NCBI RefSeq assembly: GCF_900155425.1
Contig: NZ_LT700191.1
Location: forward strand, 1,325,198 to 1,389,197
Origin: Parabacteroides massiliensis
GTDB taxonomy: Bacteria; Bacteroidota; Bacteroidia; Bacteroidales; Tannerellaceae
Length of the DNA: 64,000 nt
Direction of reading: 5' to 3'
Of this stretch, positions 35,612 to 44,324 are shown one piece after another (within the stretch, counting starts at the first letter, position 1; each line of letters starts with the position of its first letter). The position numbers were made by a program, and so were the translations under genes. Below the pieces are notes generated by a model. The model made no database searches. It was given only the letters and a program-made list of their open reading frames with translations, and had not been told where the DNA came from.

Positions 35612-35837
35612 AGTAGATGATATATTGTATGTTTCTTCATGGTTTGTTTTAGATTTTCGATGATTCATTTCAATCGACTTGAATTTTCTCGAATAGTTCC
35701 TCCGAACATTGCAAATATATGAAATTTTAGGGCATAAGCAAATTTCGAATGAATATCTTTGGGGAGGCTATCAATGCTTTTTTGTCGGGAGTATTCCGTT
35801 ATTTGCCGGGATTTAGCAGTGACTGGCCGTTTCTCTA

Positions 35838-35868
35838 TTGTGTAAACGGTTGTGTAGCGGTAGTTTTG
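35838..35868 (+). promoter_or_regulatory. Promoter of the LiaF-like/LytTR pair
   Basis: TTG (35838-35840), 20 nt, TAGTTTTG (35861-35868). It lies inside the apparent 5' extension of the following frame, so translation should begin at the ATG at 35887, not at 35749. Confidence 0.6.
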
Positions 35869-35886
35869 CTACAAATCAAAAAAAAT

Positions 35887-36654
35887 ATGAGTATGAGGAC
35901 AAATCAACAGGGAGGTTTTATCAATGGTGGTCATTCCGGCCACAATAGGTTGAATACAGTTGCAACGGCGGCAGTATTTATCATAGTGGGATTATTGTTT
36001 CTTGGGCGGAATTTCGGGATAATAGATTCTTATCTGTTTCACATCCTGGTTTCCTGGCAGATGCTGCTGGTTGTAGTCGGTATTGTCAATTTGATTAAAC
36101 GACATTTCTTCGGGGGAGTGATTACGATTGCCATAGGTGTTTATTTCCTGTTGCCGGAAATAAGCGGGATAGAAGGCGAATGGGGCGGAAGGTTCTGGCC
36201 TGTACTGTTTATTTTGGTGGGAATCATGATTCTCTTTAAGTCGGACCGTCACCGTTTTAATAGCCATTGGGATGAAAAGAGGGGGGAGTATGCTAAAGAG
36301 GTGTATAACTCTGAAGATGGTTTTGTCGTATCGGACAACACTTTTAGTTCGGTTCAGCAGATTGTTCTGGACCCGGTGTTCAGAGGAGCACGGATTAGAA
36401 ATGCGTTTGGCGGAACTGTTCTGGATTTGAGGCGGAGCAAGTTGGATGCTCCCAGAACGTTTATAGATATCGACTGTTCTTTTGGAGGAGTCGAGATTTA
36501 TTTGCCGTCAGATTGGAATTTACAGACGCAGATCGATACGTTTATCGGTGAATGTGATGACAAACGCTATAATTCGTCTGTTGAGATAGACAAGGAGCAT
36601 GCTTTGATTGTGAGGGGAAAAGTCTCTTTCGGAGGTATTGAGTTTAAAAGTTGA
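35887..36654 (+). CDS. LiaF-like membrane protein (DUF5668/LiaI-LiaF domains)
   Basis: A 255-residue protein. The N-terminal part is a bundle of about four hydrophobic helices (TVATAAVFIIVGLLFLGRNFG, LVSWQMLLVVVGIVNLI, and two more). The C-terminal soluble beta-rich domain (GGTVLDLRRSKLDAPRTFIDIDCSFGG) matches the cell-wall-active antibiotic response domain of LiaF. Known: LiaF restrains the LiaRS stress response in Bacillus. The start at 35887 is chosen because a promoter lies just before it. The stop is 3 bp before the LytTR gene, so the two form an operon and may sense envelope stress together. Confidence 0.83.
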   Translation: MSMRTNQQGGFINGGHSGHNRLNTVATAAVFIIVGLLFLGRNFGIIDSYLFHILVSWQMLLVVVGIVNLIKRHFFGGVITIAIGVYFLLPEISGIEGEWGGRFWPVLFILVGIMILFKSDRHRFNSHWDEKRGEYAKEVYNSEDGFVVSDNTFSSVQQIVLDPVFRGARIRNAFGGTVLDLRRSKLDAPRTFIDIDCSFGGVEIYLPSDWNLQTQIDTFIGECDDKRYNSSVEIDKEHALIVRGKVSFGGIEFKS

Positions 36655-36657
36655 TTT

Positions 36658-37455
36658 ATGCAGACACATCCATTTATAGAGTCGGTCATCAATCGCGTGG
36701 TGGGGATTACCCTGGCAGTTGTGGTTTGGATGGTTTATTCATGGCTTCTGTTCTGTTATGGAGGAGAGGAGATATGGATGGCTTGTCTGGATGGAATGGT
36801 CTCTGTCGGGTTACTGGCTGTCGCCGGTTTCCTGTACGGGTACATTGACGGGACTATTCATGCCTTGCAGATCCAGATCGCATTGGCGGTATTGGTTCAG
36901 GCGATCAGTCTGGCAGGGGCTTTTGAACTGCAGGTACTTTTGGAACAAAGAAGTGGCGGTGATTTTATGGACAGTGTTTCCCTTCGCTTGGTCTTTGGCG
37001 TGTTATGCTGGATTATCCTGTTGCAATGGTATCGGATGAACCGGACGAATGAACCGGATCTTAAAGATATATCCGGAATCGAAGCAAATAAGGTACAAGA
37101 AGATGCCGTTCCCGCGGATGAAACTTTTTTGGATCGCGTATCGGTAAAAGACGGTTCCCGTATTCATATCATCCATCTCGGAGAACTGTTATATCTGCAA
37201 GCCGGAGGCGATTATGTGACACTTTTCACTCCGGGCGGGCAGTATGTGAAGGAGCAGACGATGAAATATTTTGAGACACATCTTCCGCCTGCGCTGTTTG
37301 TTCGGATTCACCGTTCTTGCATTGTCAATACCGAGCAAATTCTGCGAGTGGAACTGTTCGGGAAAGAAAATTATCAGGTCCGTTTGAAAAACGGAGTTTG
37401 TTTGCGGGCAAGCAATGCCGGTTATAAGCTCCTGAAAGAGCGTCTTTCTCTCTAA
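36658..37455 (+). CDS. Membrane-bound LytTR transcriptional regulator
   Basis: A 265-residue protein. Four hydrophobic helices (about 15-35, 45-65, 70-95 and 108-122) precede a linker and a C-terminal LytTR DNA-binding domain (about 160-262, with DGSRIHIIHLGELLYLQAGGDYVTLF and VRIHRSCIVNTEQI). It has no receiver domain, so it is a one-component membrane-tethered regulator. It is coded with the LiaF-like protein, likely its partner or sensor. Targets are unknown. Confidence 0.88.
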   Translation: MQTHPFIESVINRVVGITLAVVVWMVYSWLLFCYGGEEIWMACLDGMVSVGLLAVAGFLYGYIDGTIHALQIQIALAVLVQAISLAGAFELQVLLEQRSGGDFMDSVSLRLVFGVLCWIILLQWYRMNRTNEPDLKDISGIEANKVQEDAVPADETFLDRVSVKDGSRIHIIHLGELLYLQAGGDYVTLFTPGGQYVKEQTMKYFETHLPPALFVRIHRSCIVNTEQILRVELFGKENYQVRLKNGVCLRASNAGYKLLKERLSL

Positions 37456-37610
37456 AAAAGAGTATCTGAAATGTTAATTTTAGCAGAATTTGATTCCTTT
37501 GTATAAAGTTTTGCCCTTTGTAACACTTTTTACCGCAAAGCCCTTCAGAGCTTAACATATATTGTCTGTAGAAGGCTTGACAAACGGGCTTAAGCTTGTA
37601 TCTTTGCACT

Positions 37611-37715
37611 GTGGTTTTTTCATAATAGTATTAGATTTAAGGTTAACAAAGTTGGTTAGGGGTTGTCGTGAGACAGCCTTTAATTGTTTATAGGGGGAGA
37701 GAATTTTTCCCATCT
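37611..37715 (+). ncRNA. Candidate small RNA, copy 2
   Basis: Positions 37611-37693 repeat 33066-33148 without a mismatch. The promoter is TTG (37577-37579), 19 nt, TATCTTTG (37599-37606), with the same spacing as copy 1. The GTGA-loop hairpin is at 37661-37678. Beyond the identity a different terminator-like stem follows: GGGAGAG (37695-37701) with TTTTCCC (37705-37711), then ATCTTTT. The 3' end faces the tail of a minus-strand gene. The 367-bp gap 37456-37822 holds nothing else I can name. Confidence 0.6.
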
Positions 37716-37822
37716 TTTGAAGAGACCTTCAAATTATTCATGGTCATATTGAATCGTATCAAACTCTTTCTTTTGTATTTATGTCACCGGATGGCAGGCG
37801 AATCGGATATAGAAAATGTTGT

Positions 37823-38584
37823 TTAGTAATCCAGTATGGCCCGAACCTGCCGCTTTTCCTTTTTGAGGCATATTTCGAGGCTGTTGTTTGCCATATTGAA
37901 CGTTATCCCCAGATCGATCACGCTGTTGTCTTTACACCAGTATTCTTCGTCGTATAGTAAGGTCCCTTGGCGCTTGGCAAGATGCATGTTGAACTCCTGT
38001 TGCTTGGTGTGCAGCAATACCAAATTGAGCATATCCGGCAAATGCCAGTTGCCCAAAGTCCCTTCGGAAATAGATTCACAATAGATCAAGGCGTCGAAAT
38101 AATCGAGCGCCTGCTCCTGTATCTCCATTACCGAACCTTTATAAGGGATTATATCGGCTTCCATGAGCTGGCCGGAGGTATTTTCGCCAGTCTGTATAAC
38201 CACGCCGTTCGCGTAAAGATCTCCGATTGCCGGAGCCCGAAAGAGGGGGAGATGGAGGCCTTGTGCGATCCGATATCCTTTTTCGGCGTAATAGTATGTG
38301 AAATGGCTGAGGAATGTCGTGAACCGGATAGAACGGATGTGACTGGCTTCGTCCGGGATAGCGATTGAAATTCCCTGATCCAGTATCTCTATATCCGGTG
38401 TTATGTAATGATACAGGGGATACTCTTCGGATGTGAATTCGAATGCAGCTTTTTGAACGGATGGAGGAAGATTGTCCGGGAATATGAAATACATAATTTT
38501 CCATTTGCTCCATCTGTCCCCTGGGATGGAAAACATAATAAAAGCGTGGGAACTGCCATCTATCCAAGCAAGAGGTATCGCCAA
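37823..38584 (-). CDS. Hypothetical protein, possibly 5'-truncated
   Basis: I do not recognise the family. Up to 253 residues, no obvious transmembrane helix. A stretch YCESISEGTLGNWHLPDMLNLVLLH near residue 180 recalls the WxLP motif of DUF1566/fimbrial C-terminal domains. The frame reaches back to a stop at 38618 without any ATG. The options are a TTG at 38584 or an ATG at 38536 (MFSIPGDRWSKW). The upstream frame still reads like protein, so the 5' end may be lost. The 240 bp before polA hold one TATCTTTG box (minus, 38777-38784) and nothing else clear. Confidence 0.5.
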   Translation of the reverse strand: MAIPLAWIDGSSHAFIMFSIPGDRWSKWKIMYFIFPDNLPPSVQKAAFEFTSEEYPLYHYITPDIEILDQGISIAIPDEASHIRSIRFTTFLSHFTYYYAEKGYRIAQGLHLPLFRAPAIGDLYANGVVIQTGENTSGQLMEADIIPYKGSVMEIQEQALDYFDALIYCESISEGTLGNWHLPDMLNLVLLHTKQQEFNMHLAKRQGTLLYDEEYWCKDNSVIDLGITFNMANNSLEICLKKEKRQVRAILDY

Positions 38585-38824
38585 ACAGCCATCCGGTAGA
38601 TAGACAACAGCCCACGCTTAATGTTTATATAATTATGTATATATACAAAAAACGTGAGGCAATAGTTGTCTACTGTCCTTTCTGGATGAAAAATTGGCGA
38701 TTTTCTTGCTTAGGACAATATGATAACGCTTTTGTTTTACTATGTATATTGCAACTCTTTGCAATAAAGTTCACTACAAAGATAGTGTATAAATGTGGTG
38801 ATTTACATACTTTATGTGTTTTTG

Positions 38825-41647
38825 TTAGTGTGCTTCCAGCCAGTTTACCCCTTCGCCGCAGTCGGCGATTAGGGGGACTCGCAGTTGGATTGCATTTTCC
38901 ATTTCATCCAATACGATCTGTTTAACTTTTTCCAGTTCGTCTTTGTAGACGTTAAAGTTCAATTCGTCGTGTACCTGCAGGATCATTTTGCTCTTCAGGC
39001 CTTCGGTTTCGAAGCGGTTGAAGATGCGGACCATGGCAACCTTGATGATGTCGGCTGCACTGCCCTGGATCGGAGCGTTGATCGCGTTTCGTTCGGCATA
39101 TCCCCGCACGATGGCGTTATGGGAGTTGATATCCGGCAGGAAACGTTTGCGCTTGTAGATGGTCTCTACATATCCTTTTTCTTTTGCCACTTCGATGCTT
39201 TCGTCCATGTAGGCACGGATGCCCGGATAGGTCTTGAAGTAACCTTCGATCAGTTCTTTCGACTCTGCCCGGGGGATGCTCAGCCGTTCGGCTAACCCGA
39301 AGACAGAGATTCCGTAGATAATGCCGAAGTTGGCTGTTTTTGCTTTCCGGCGCATGTCGGAGGTGACTTCTTCAACCGGAATGCCGTATATCTTGGCGGC
39401 TGTGGCGGCGTGGATGTCAGCTCCGCTGCGGAAAGCTTCTATCATGTGTGTATCCTGGCTGAGGTGTGCCATGATACGAAGCTCGATCTGCGAATAGTCG
39501 GCGGAGAAGAAAATACAGTCTTTGTTGTCGGCTGTAAAGGCTTTCCTGATTTCACGTCCCAACTCGTCGCGTACCGGAATGTTCTGTAGGTTCGGGTTGG
39601 TGGAACTGAGGCGGCCGGTCGAGGTGACTGCCTGGTTGTAGGACGTGTGGATCTTGCCGGTCTCCGGGTTGATCAGTTCGGGTAGTGCGTCGATATAGGT
39701 GCTGAGCAGCTTTTTCAGTCCGCGATATTCGAGCAGCTTTCCCACGACGGGATGTTTGGAACGCATTTTCTCCAGAATCTCTTCACTCGTGCTGTAGCTG
39801 CCTGTCTTCGTCTTCCTTGCTTTCTCTTCTATCTTGAGGTGATCGAAAAGGACTTCACCGACCTGGCGGGCGGAATTGATGTTGAACTTCATTCCTGCCA
39901 GCTCATAAATTTCTTTCTCCAGCTTCTTGAGTACGGCTGTCAGTTCTTCGGACGATTGTTTCAGGGCGACGGTGTCGAGCGTCACTCCCGTATACTCCAT
40001 TTCGGCCAATACATATATTAAAGGCATCTCGATGTCATAAAAAAGCGATTCGAGTCCTTCTTTTTCCAGGCAGGGGGCAAAATAGTTTTTCAGCTTGAGC
40101 GTAATGTCTGCATCTTCGGCGGCGTATTCGGCTACTTGGGTGACCGGGACGTCGCGCATGGTAAGCTGCTTCCTTCCTCTCGGACCGATCAGTTCCTCGA
40201 TCCGTACCGTTTTATATTTAAGGTATGTTTCGGCAAGGTAGTCCATGCCGTGACGCAATTCGGGATTCAGAAGGTAATGGGCGATCATCGTATCGAATAG
40301 AGGGCCGGCTACCCGGATTCCATATTTGCGGACGACAAGGATATCGAATTTTATGTTTTGTCCGATCTTGAGCGATTTCGGATTCTGCAGGGCAGGAGAG
40401 AGGTGGGCAAGAACTTTGTCCGCTTCTTCACGGGCTGCCGGAACAGGAACGTACCAAGCCTCGTTTTCCTTCACGGCGAACGACATTCCGACCAATCCTG
40501 CCTTCAGCGGGTCTATGCCATCTGTTTCCGTGTCAAAAGCAAAAAAATCCTGTTCGTCCAAAAAACGGCCTAATTCGGCTATTTTTTCCTCTGTATCAAC
40601 AAGATGATAAGTGTGACGAGTGGATTTTAAGTCCGCGAGAGTCGAATATTTAGGAACAGCCGTAGGCTCGGCCGCAAATTCTTCAAAGAGCGAGCCTTGA
40701 ATCGGACCTGCGGGAGCTGCTTTTTTCCTTGTGCCGGTTTTTGCCGGTGCCGATGTCGCTTTGGACTCCGTTTTGGCTTTTTCCGGCTCTCCTACTATTT
40801 TGTTAATAAATGTTCTGAATTCTAATTCGGTGTAAATCTCTACGAGACGTTCTTCATTTATCTTTTCCCGGATGCATTTGACGGCATCGAACCGGATCGG
40901 GGCATCTGTCTTGATTGTTGCCAGGAATTTGGAGAAACGAATTTGTTCCCTGTTCTCCGTGACCTTCTTTTGGAGGGAACCTTTCAGCTTGTCGGTATTC
41001 TCCAAAAGATTTTCGATTGTTCCGAATTCGGTCAATAATTTTTGGGCGGTCTTTTCGCCGACACCCGGACATCCGGGGATATTGTCGGAACTGTCGCCCA
41101 TCAGCCCTAAAAGGTCGATCACCTGGTCGACGGATGTCAGGCCGTATTTGCCCAACACTTCGGGTACGCCCATAATCTCGTAGTCGCCGCCGAAGCGGGG
41201 GCGGTACATGAATATATGTTCGGATACCAACTGGCCGTAGTCTTTATCCGGTGTCATCATATACACCTCGAAACCTTCTTTTTCGGCTTGCTTGGCAACC
41301 GTGCCGATGACATCGTCGGCCTCATAGCGCGGGACTTCCAGAATCGGGATATTGTAAGCTTCAATGATATTTTTGATGAACGGGACCGACTTGCGGATAT
41401 CTTCCGGTGTCTCTTGCCGTTGCGCCTTGTACTGTTCGTAGGCTTCGTGGCGGAAAGTCGGGCCTTTCGGGTCGAAGGCTACTGCTATATGGGTCGGGTT
41501 TTCACGTTTCAGGACATCTTCCAGGCTGTTGATAAAACCAAAGATTGCCGAAGTGTTCATACCTTTGGAGTTGATACGCGGATTCTTGATAAAAGCGTAG
41601 TAAGACCGATAAATCAATGCATATGCATCTATGAGGAATAACTTCAT
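38825..41647 (-). CDS. polA: DNA polymerase I
   Basis: A 940-residue enzyme with all three domains: 5' nuclease (about 1-290, LFLIDAYALIYRSYYAF, GVGEKTAQKLL), 3'-5' exonuclease (about 335-530, FFAFDTETDGIDPL with DTET intact) and family A polymerase (about 540-940, ADYSQIELRIMAHLSQD, RRKAKTANFGIIYGIS, ILQVHDELNF). It fills gaps and removes primers in replication and repair. A lysine/alanine-rich linker of about 40 residues lies between the first two domains. The start is the ATG at 41647. It is divergent from polyprenyl synthetase with about 100 bp between starts. Confidence 0.96.
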   Translation of the reverse strand: MKLFLIDAYALIYRSYYAFIKNPRINSKGMNTSAIFGFINSLEDVLKRENPTHIAVAFDPKGPTFRHEAYEQYKAQRQETPEDIRKSVPFIKNIIEAYNIPILEVPRYEADDVIGTVAKQAEKEGFEVYMMTPDKDYGQLVSEHIFMYRPRFGGDYEIMGVPEVLGKYGLTSVDQVIDLLGLMGDSSDNIPGCPGVGEKTAQKLLTEFGTIENLLENTDKLKGSLQKKVTENREQIRFSKFLATIKTDAPIRFDAVKCIREKINEERLVEIYTELEFRTFINKIVGEPEKAKTESKATSAPAKTGTRKKAAPAGPIQGSLFEEFAAEPTAVPKYSTLADLKSTRHTYHLVDTEEKIAELGRFLDEQDFFAFDTETDGIDPLKAGLVGMSFAVKENEAWYVPVPAAREEADKVLAHLSPALQNPKSLKIGQNIKFDILVVRKYGIRVAGPLFDTMIAHYLLNPELRHGMDYLAETYLKYKTVRIEELIGPRGRKQLTMRDVPVTQVAEYAAEDADITLKLKNYFAPCLEKEGLESLFYDIEMPLIYVLAEMEYTGVTLDTVALKQSSEELTAVLKKLEKEIYELAGMKFNINSARQVGEVLFDHLKIEEKARKTKTGSYSTSEEILEKMRSKHPVVGKLLEYRGLKKLLSTYIDALPELINPETGKIHTSYNQAVTSTGRLSSTNPNLQNIPVRDELGREIRKAFTADNKDCIFFSADYSQIELRIMAHLSQDTHMIEAFRSGADIHAATAAKIYGIPVEEVTSDMRRKAKTANFGIIYGISVFGLAERLSIPRAESKELIEGYFKTYPGIRAYMDESIEVAKEKGYVETIYKRKRFLPDINSHNAIVRGYAERNAINAPIQGSAADIIKVAMVRIFNRFETEGLKSKMILQVHDELNFNVYKDELEKVKQIVLDEMENAIQLRVPLIADCGEGVNWLEAH

Positions 41648-41720
41648 CTCTTTTAACACGTTTTAGTGTGACAATTGTCGGTAAATGTACGAAAAAACTC
41701 GCTTACTCGATACTTTTTGT

Positions 41721-41728
41721 TACTTTTG
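41721..41728 (+). promoter_or_regulatory. -7 element before polyprenyl synthetase
   Basis: TACTTTTG fits TAnnTTTG and lies 18 nt before the ATG at 41747. This also argues against a start further upstream. No clear -33 TTG. Confidence 0.4.
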
Positions 41729-41746
41729 CGCATCTTAGGATCGATT

Positions 41747-42721
41747 ATGAAGGATAGAAGTAAAATAGAACAACCGGTTGCCGTAGAGTTTAAACGTTTT
41801 AATGATGAGTTTGCTGCTTCGCTGCGAAGCGAAACGAATCGTTTGCAATCGGCTATTGACCGGATACTGAATGCGAGCGGAAAACATGTCCGCCCCTTAT
41901 TGGTACTTTTGACAGCTAAAGCATGCGGGCAGGTAACGGATAATACGATTAATTCGGCTGTTTTGCTGGAGTTACTTCATACTGCCACGCTTATCCATGA
42001 TGATGTGATCGACGAGACAAAACAGCGTCGCGGCGTTCCTTCCCTGAATGCCATATTCGATAACCGCATTTCAGTCTTAGTGGGCGATTATGTCCTTTCC
42101 ACCGCGTTGATCCGTTCCATCCAGACAGGTAATCTGCAAATCATAGGTATTGTTTCCAACCTGGGCCGCGATCTTTCGGAAGGGGAGATCAAACAGTTGG
42201 AAACGGCCGAAGAAAGCATTATCGACGAGTCCTGCTATATGCAGGTGATACGGAAAAAGACGGCCATGTTGCTTTCCGCATGTGCCGAGATCGGTTCCAT
42301 TTCTGTCGGCGCGTCCGGTGAAATGGTGGAAAAATGCCGTGAGTTCGGTGAATACTTAGGTTACTGTTTCCAAATCAAAGATGATATCTTCGACTACTTC
42401 AAAGAGGCGAATATAGGAAAACCTACCGGCAACGATATCCGGGAAGGAAAGGTTACGCTTCCTTTGCTGCACGCGTTGAAGACGGGCAGGAGGGAAGAGG
42501 TGGACAAATGTCTTCGGATCATAAAGGAAAAAGATTTTACCACAGAAAATATCAGCTTGCTGATTGATTTTGCCAAAGCGAACGGGGGAATCGAATATGC
42601 CGAACAGCGGATGCAGGAATATCGTGATAAAGCGGTCGAGGTTCTGATGACGCTTCCAGAATCGGAAGCACGCGAAGGATTGCTCTTACTTGCCGACTAC
42701 ATCGTAGAGCGTCGCAAATAA
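41747..42721 (+). CDS. Polyprenyl diphosphate synthase
   Basis: A 324-residue trans-prenyltransferase. The first aspartate-rich motif is in LIHDDVIDETKQRRGVPS (DDVID, about 83-87) and the second in CFQIKDDIFDYFKE (DDIFD). KHVRPLLVLLTAKACG supplies the diphosphate-binding lysine and arginine. It condenses isopentenyl diphosphate with an allylic primer to make the side chain of menaquinone, as an IspB-like octaprenyl or similar synthase; the chain length cannot be read. A promoter box supports the start. It is convergent with deoC. Confidence 0.92.
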   Translation: MKDRSKIEQPVAVEFKRFNDEFAASLRSETNRLQSAIDRILNASGKHVRPLLVLLTAKACGQVTDNTINSAVLLELLHTATLIHDDVIDETKQRRGVPSLNAIFDNRISVLVGDYVLSTALIRSIQTGNLQIIGIVSNLGRDLSEGEIKQLETAEESIIDESCYMQVIRKKTAMLLSACAEIGSISVGASGEMVEKCREFGEYLGYCFQIKDDIFDYFKEANIGKPTGNDIREGKVTLPLLHALKTGRREEVDKCLRIIKEKDFTTENISLLIDFAKANGGIEYAEQRMQEYRDKAVEVLMTLPESEAREGLLLLADYIVERRK

Positions 42722-42933
42722 GTTTTTCACGTTTCTACTGTCATACTATCATTTTCTTCTTGTATTCGTTGAATATCAATCTGATACGAGCATGATAGTT
42801 GCTTTTTCATCTATCATGTTTATCTATCATACCATCATGCTTATACCTTCTTATTAAACGATTATTTCCTGAAAAACAATAGATAAAAGCCGGAAGATAC
42901 GGGGAAAGATGAATAAACAGCTTATATAAACAT

Positions 42934-43022
42934 GGCGACACCCGGGTGTAGGCAGTCCCTACATCCGGGTGTTCGTATAGGGGAGATCCGGGTGTGGCGG
43001 GAGGGAACATCCCGGTGTCGCC
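42934..43022. repeat. Palindromic G+C-rich element between convergent genes
   Basis: Arms GGCGACACCCGGGTGT (42934-42949) and ACATCCCGGTGTCGCC (43007-43022) pair along most of their length. Two further copies of ATCCGGGTGT lie between (about 42963-42972 and 42986-42995). The 322-bp gap 42722-43043 otherwise shows only A+T-rich CATGATAG/CTATCATG-type repeats (about 42786-42840). It may terminate transcription from both sides or be a small repeat family. Confidence 0.6.
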
Positions 43023-43043
43023 GAATTTATGTCGTTGTTTCTC

Positions 43044-43979
43044 TTATTTTCCCAGGCGGTGTTCGATGTCTTCCACCAAGCTGCTGGCTCCTATGCGGAA
43101 CAGGTCTTTATTCAACCAGTCGTTTCCTAATACTTCCTTGACGATGGTATAGTAGCGGACGGCCTCTTCTGCCGTGCGAACACCGCCTGCAACCTTAATG
43201 CCGACACGCTTTCCTGTGATGGAATGGTATTTTTTCAGAACTTGGCACATCGTGTAAACGGCTTCCGGAGTGGCACCCGGATAACCTTTCCCGGTCGATG
43301 TCTTGATGAAATCCGCACCGGAATAGACTGCAAGGATGGCTGCTTTCTGAATGCTTTCGGGCGTCAGGAGAGCGCCTGTTTCGAGGATGACCTTCAGTTT
43401 GGCATCACGGCAGCTCTCTTTGATCTCCTGGATTTCTTCGCTAAGTTCGTCATAATTTTCTTCGAGGAAATAACCTAAGTTCATGACAACGTCGATTTCA
43501 TCGGCTCCCTGCATGACGGCCATCGCCGTTTCGGCAATCTTTATTTCCATGAAGGTCTGCGAGGAGGGGAAACCGCCTGCTACGGATGCAATCTTTACCT
43601 CCTGTGCAGAGAGGGCTTCTTTTACCGTCTCCACGAACAGGGGATAGGTACAGATGGCAGCCACGTTGGGTACGTCGGGGCGGGTTCCTTCGAAATCGTT
43701 TACTTTGTCGACCAGCTTCCAGATGCTCTCTTTCGTGTCGATACTGGTGAGGGAAGTCAGGTCGATGAAACCGTGAATCTGTTTCAGAACGTCGGGAGTG
43801 AAGTTGTCGTTCCCATGTTTTCCGAGCAGTGTTTTTACCTGTCCGGCCACTTCTTCCGTCGTGCCGGCCGCTTCGAATTTGGCGAATGCCTGTTGGTATT
43901 TGTTGGTGTGGAGATGTTCGGGATCTTCATCGTGGTGATGATGTCCGCATCCACATTCGTGATCGTGTTCGTGTACCAT
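43044..43979 (-). CDS. deoC: Deoxyribose-phosphate aldolase with His/Cys-rich N-terminus
   Basis: A 311-residue class I aldolase that splits 2-deoxyribose-5-phosphate to glyceraldehyde-3-phosphate and acetaldehyde in nucleoside salvage. The Schiff-base lysine is in GADFIKTSTGKG, and GIKVAGGVRTAEEA follows. DEIDVVMNLGYFLE is also typical. The family core is about 220-250 residues. Here about 60 extra residues precede it, starting MVHEHDHECGCGHHHHDEDP, a likely metal-binding tract not needed for catalysis. It is the last gene of the mnmG-uvrC-dtd-mazG-deoC run, 4 bp from the MazG-like gene. Confidence 0.93.
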   Translation of the reverse strand: MVHEHDHECGCGHHHHDEDPEHLHTNKYQQAFAKFEAAGTTEEVAGQVKTLLGKHGNDNFTPDVLKQIHGFIDLTSLTSIDTKESIWKLVDKVNDFEGTRPDVPNVAAICTYPLFVETVKEALSAQEVKIASVAGGFPSSQTFMEIKIAETAMAVMQGADEIDVVMNLGYFLEENYDELSEEIQEIKESCRDAKLKVILETGALLTPESIQKAAILAVYSGADFIKTSTGKGYPGATPEAVYTMCQVLKKYHSITGKRVGIKVAGGVRTAEEAVRYYTIVKEVLGNDWLNKDLFRIGASSLVEDIEHRLGK

Positions 43980-43983
43980 AATC

Positions 43984-44316
43984 TTATAACTTTTTATTGT
44001 TTATATGTCGTTCTTTATCCCGGTCCGTTTTCTTTTGCAGATTCTTTTCAAAAGCAGCCGTCAGGTCGACGCCTGTCTGGTTGGCAAGGCAGAGCAATAC
44101 CCATAGGACATCGGCCATTTCATCGCCTAAATCGCGGTGTTTGTCGCTCTCCTTGAAAGACTGTTCGCCGTATGTGCGGGCCATGATGCGGGCCAGTTCG
44201 CCGACTTCTTCGGTCAGGATGGTCATATTCGTCAGTTCGTTGAAGTAGCGGACGCCATACGTTTTGATCCAGTTGTCCACCTGCTCCTGTGCCTGTTTGA
44301 GTGTAATTTCTGCCAT
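43984..44316 (-). CDS. MazG-like nucleotide pyrophosphohydrolase
   Basis: A 110-residue all-alpha NTP pyrophosphohydrolase. The metal-binding motif is EEVGELARIMARTYGE (ExxE) with DLGDEMADVLWVLLCLAN (ExxD) further on. It should hydrolyse a nucleoside triphosphate to the monophosphate plus pyrophosphate, as a house-cleaning enzyme. The ATG at 44316 lies 8 bp past the dtd stop. The operon position between dtd and deoC is common in Bacteroidales. Confidence 0.9.
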   Translation of the reverse strand: MAEITLKQAQEQVDNWIKTYGVRYFNELTNMTILTEEVGELARIMARTYGEQSFKESDKHRDLGDEMADVLWVLLCLANQTGVDLTAAFEKNLQKKTDRDKERHINNKKL

Positions 44317-44324
44317 ATCTTTTA

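Noticed and set aside
35749-35886. 46-residue N-terminal extension of the LiaF-like protein
   Set aside because: A full promoter (35838-35868) lies inside it and the family start fits the ATG at 35887.
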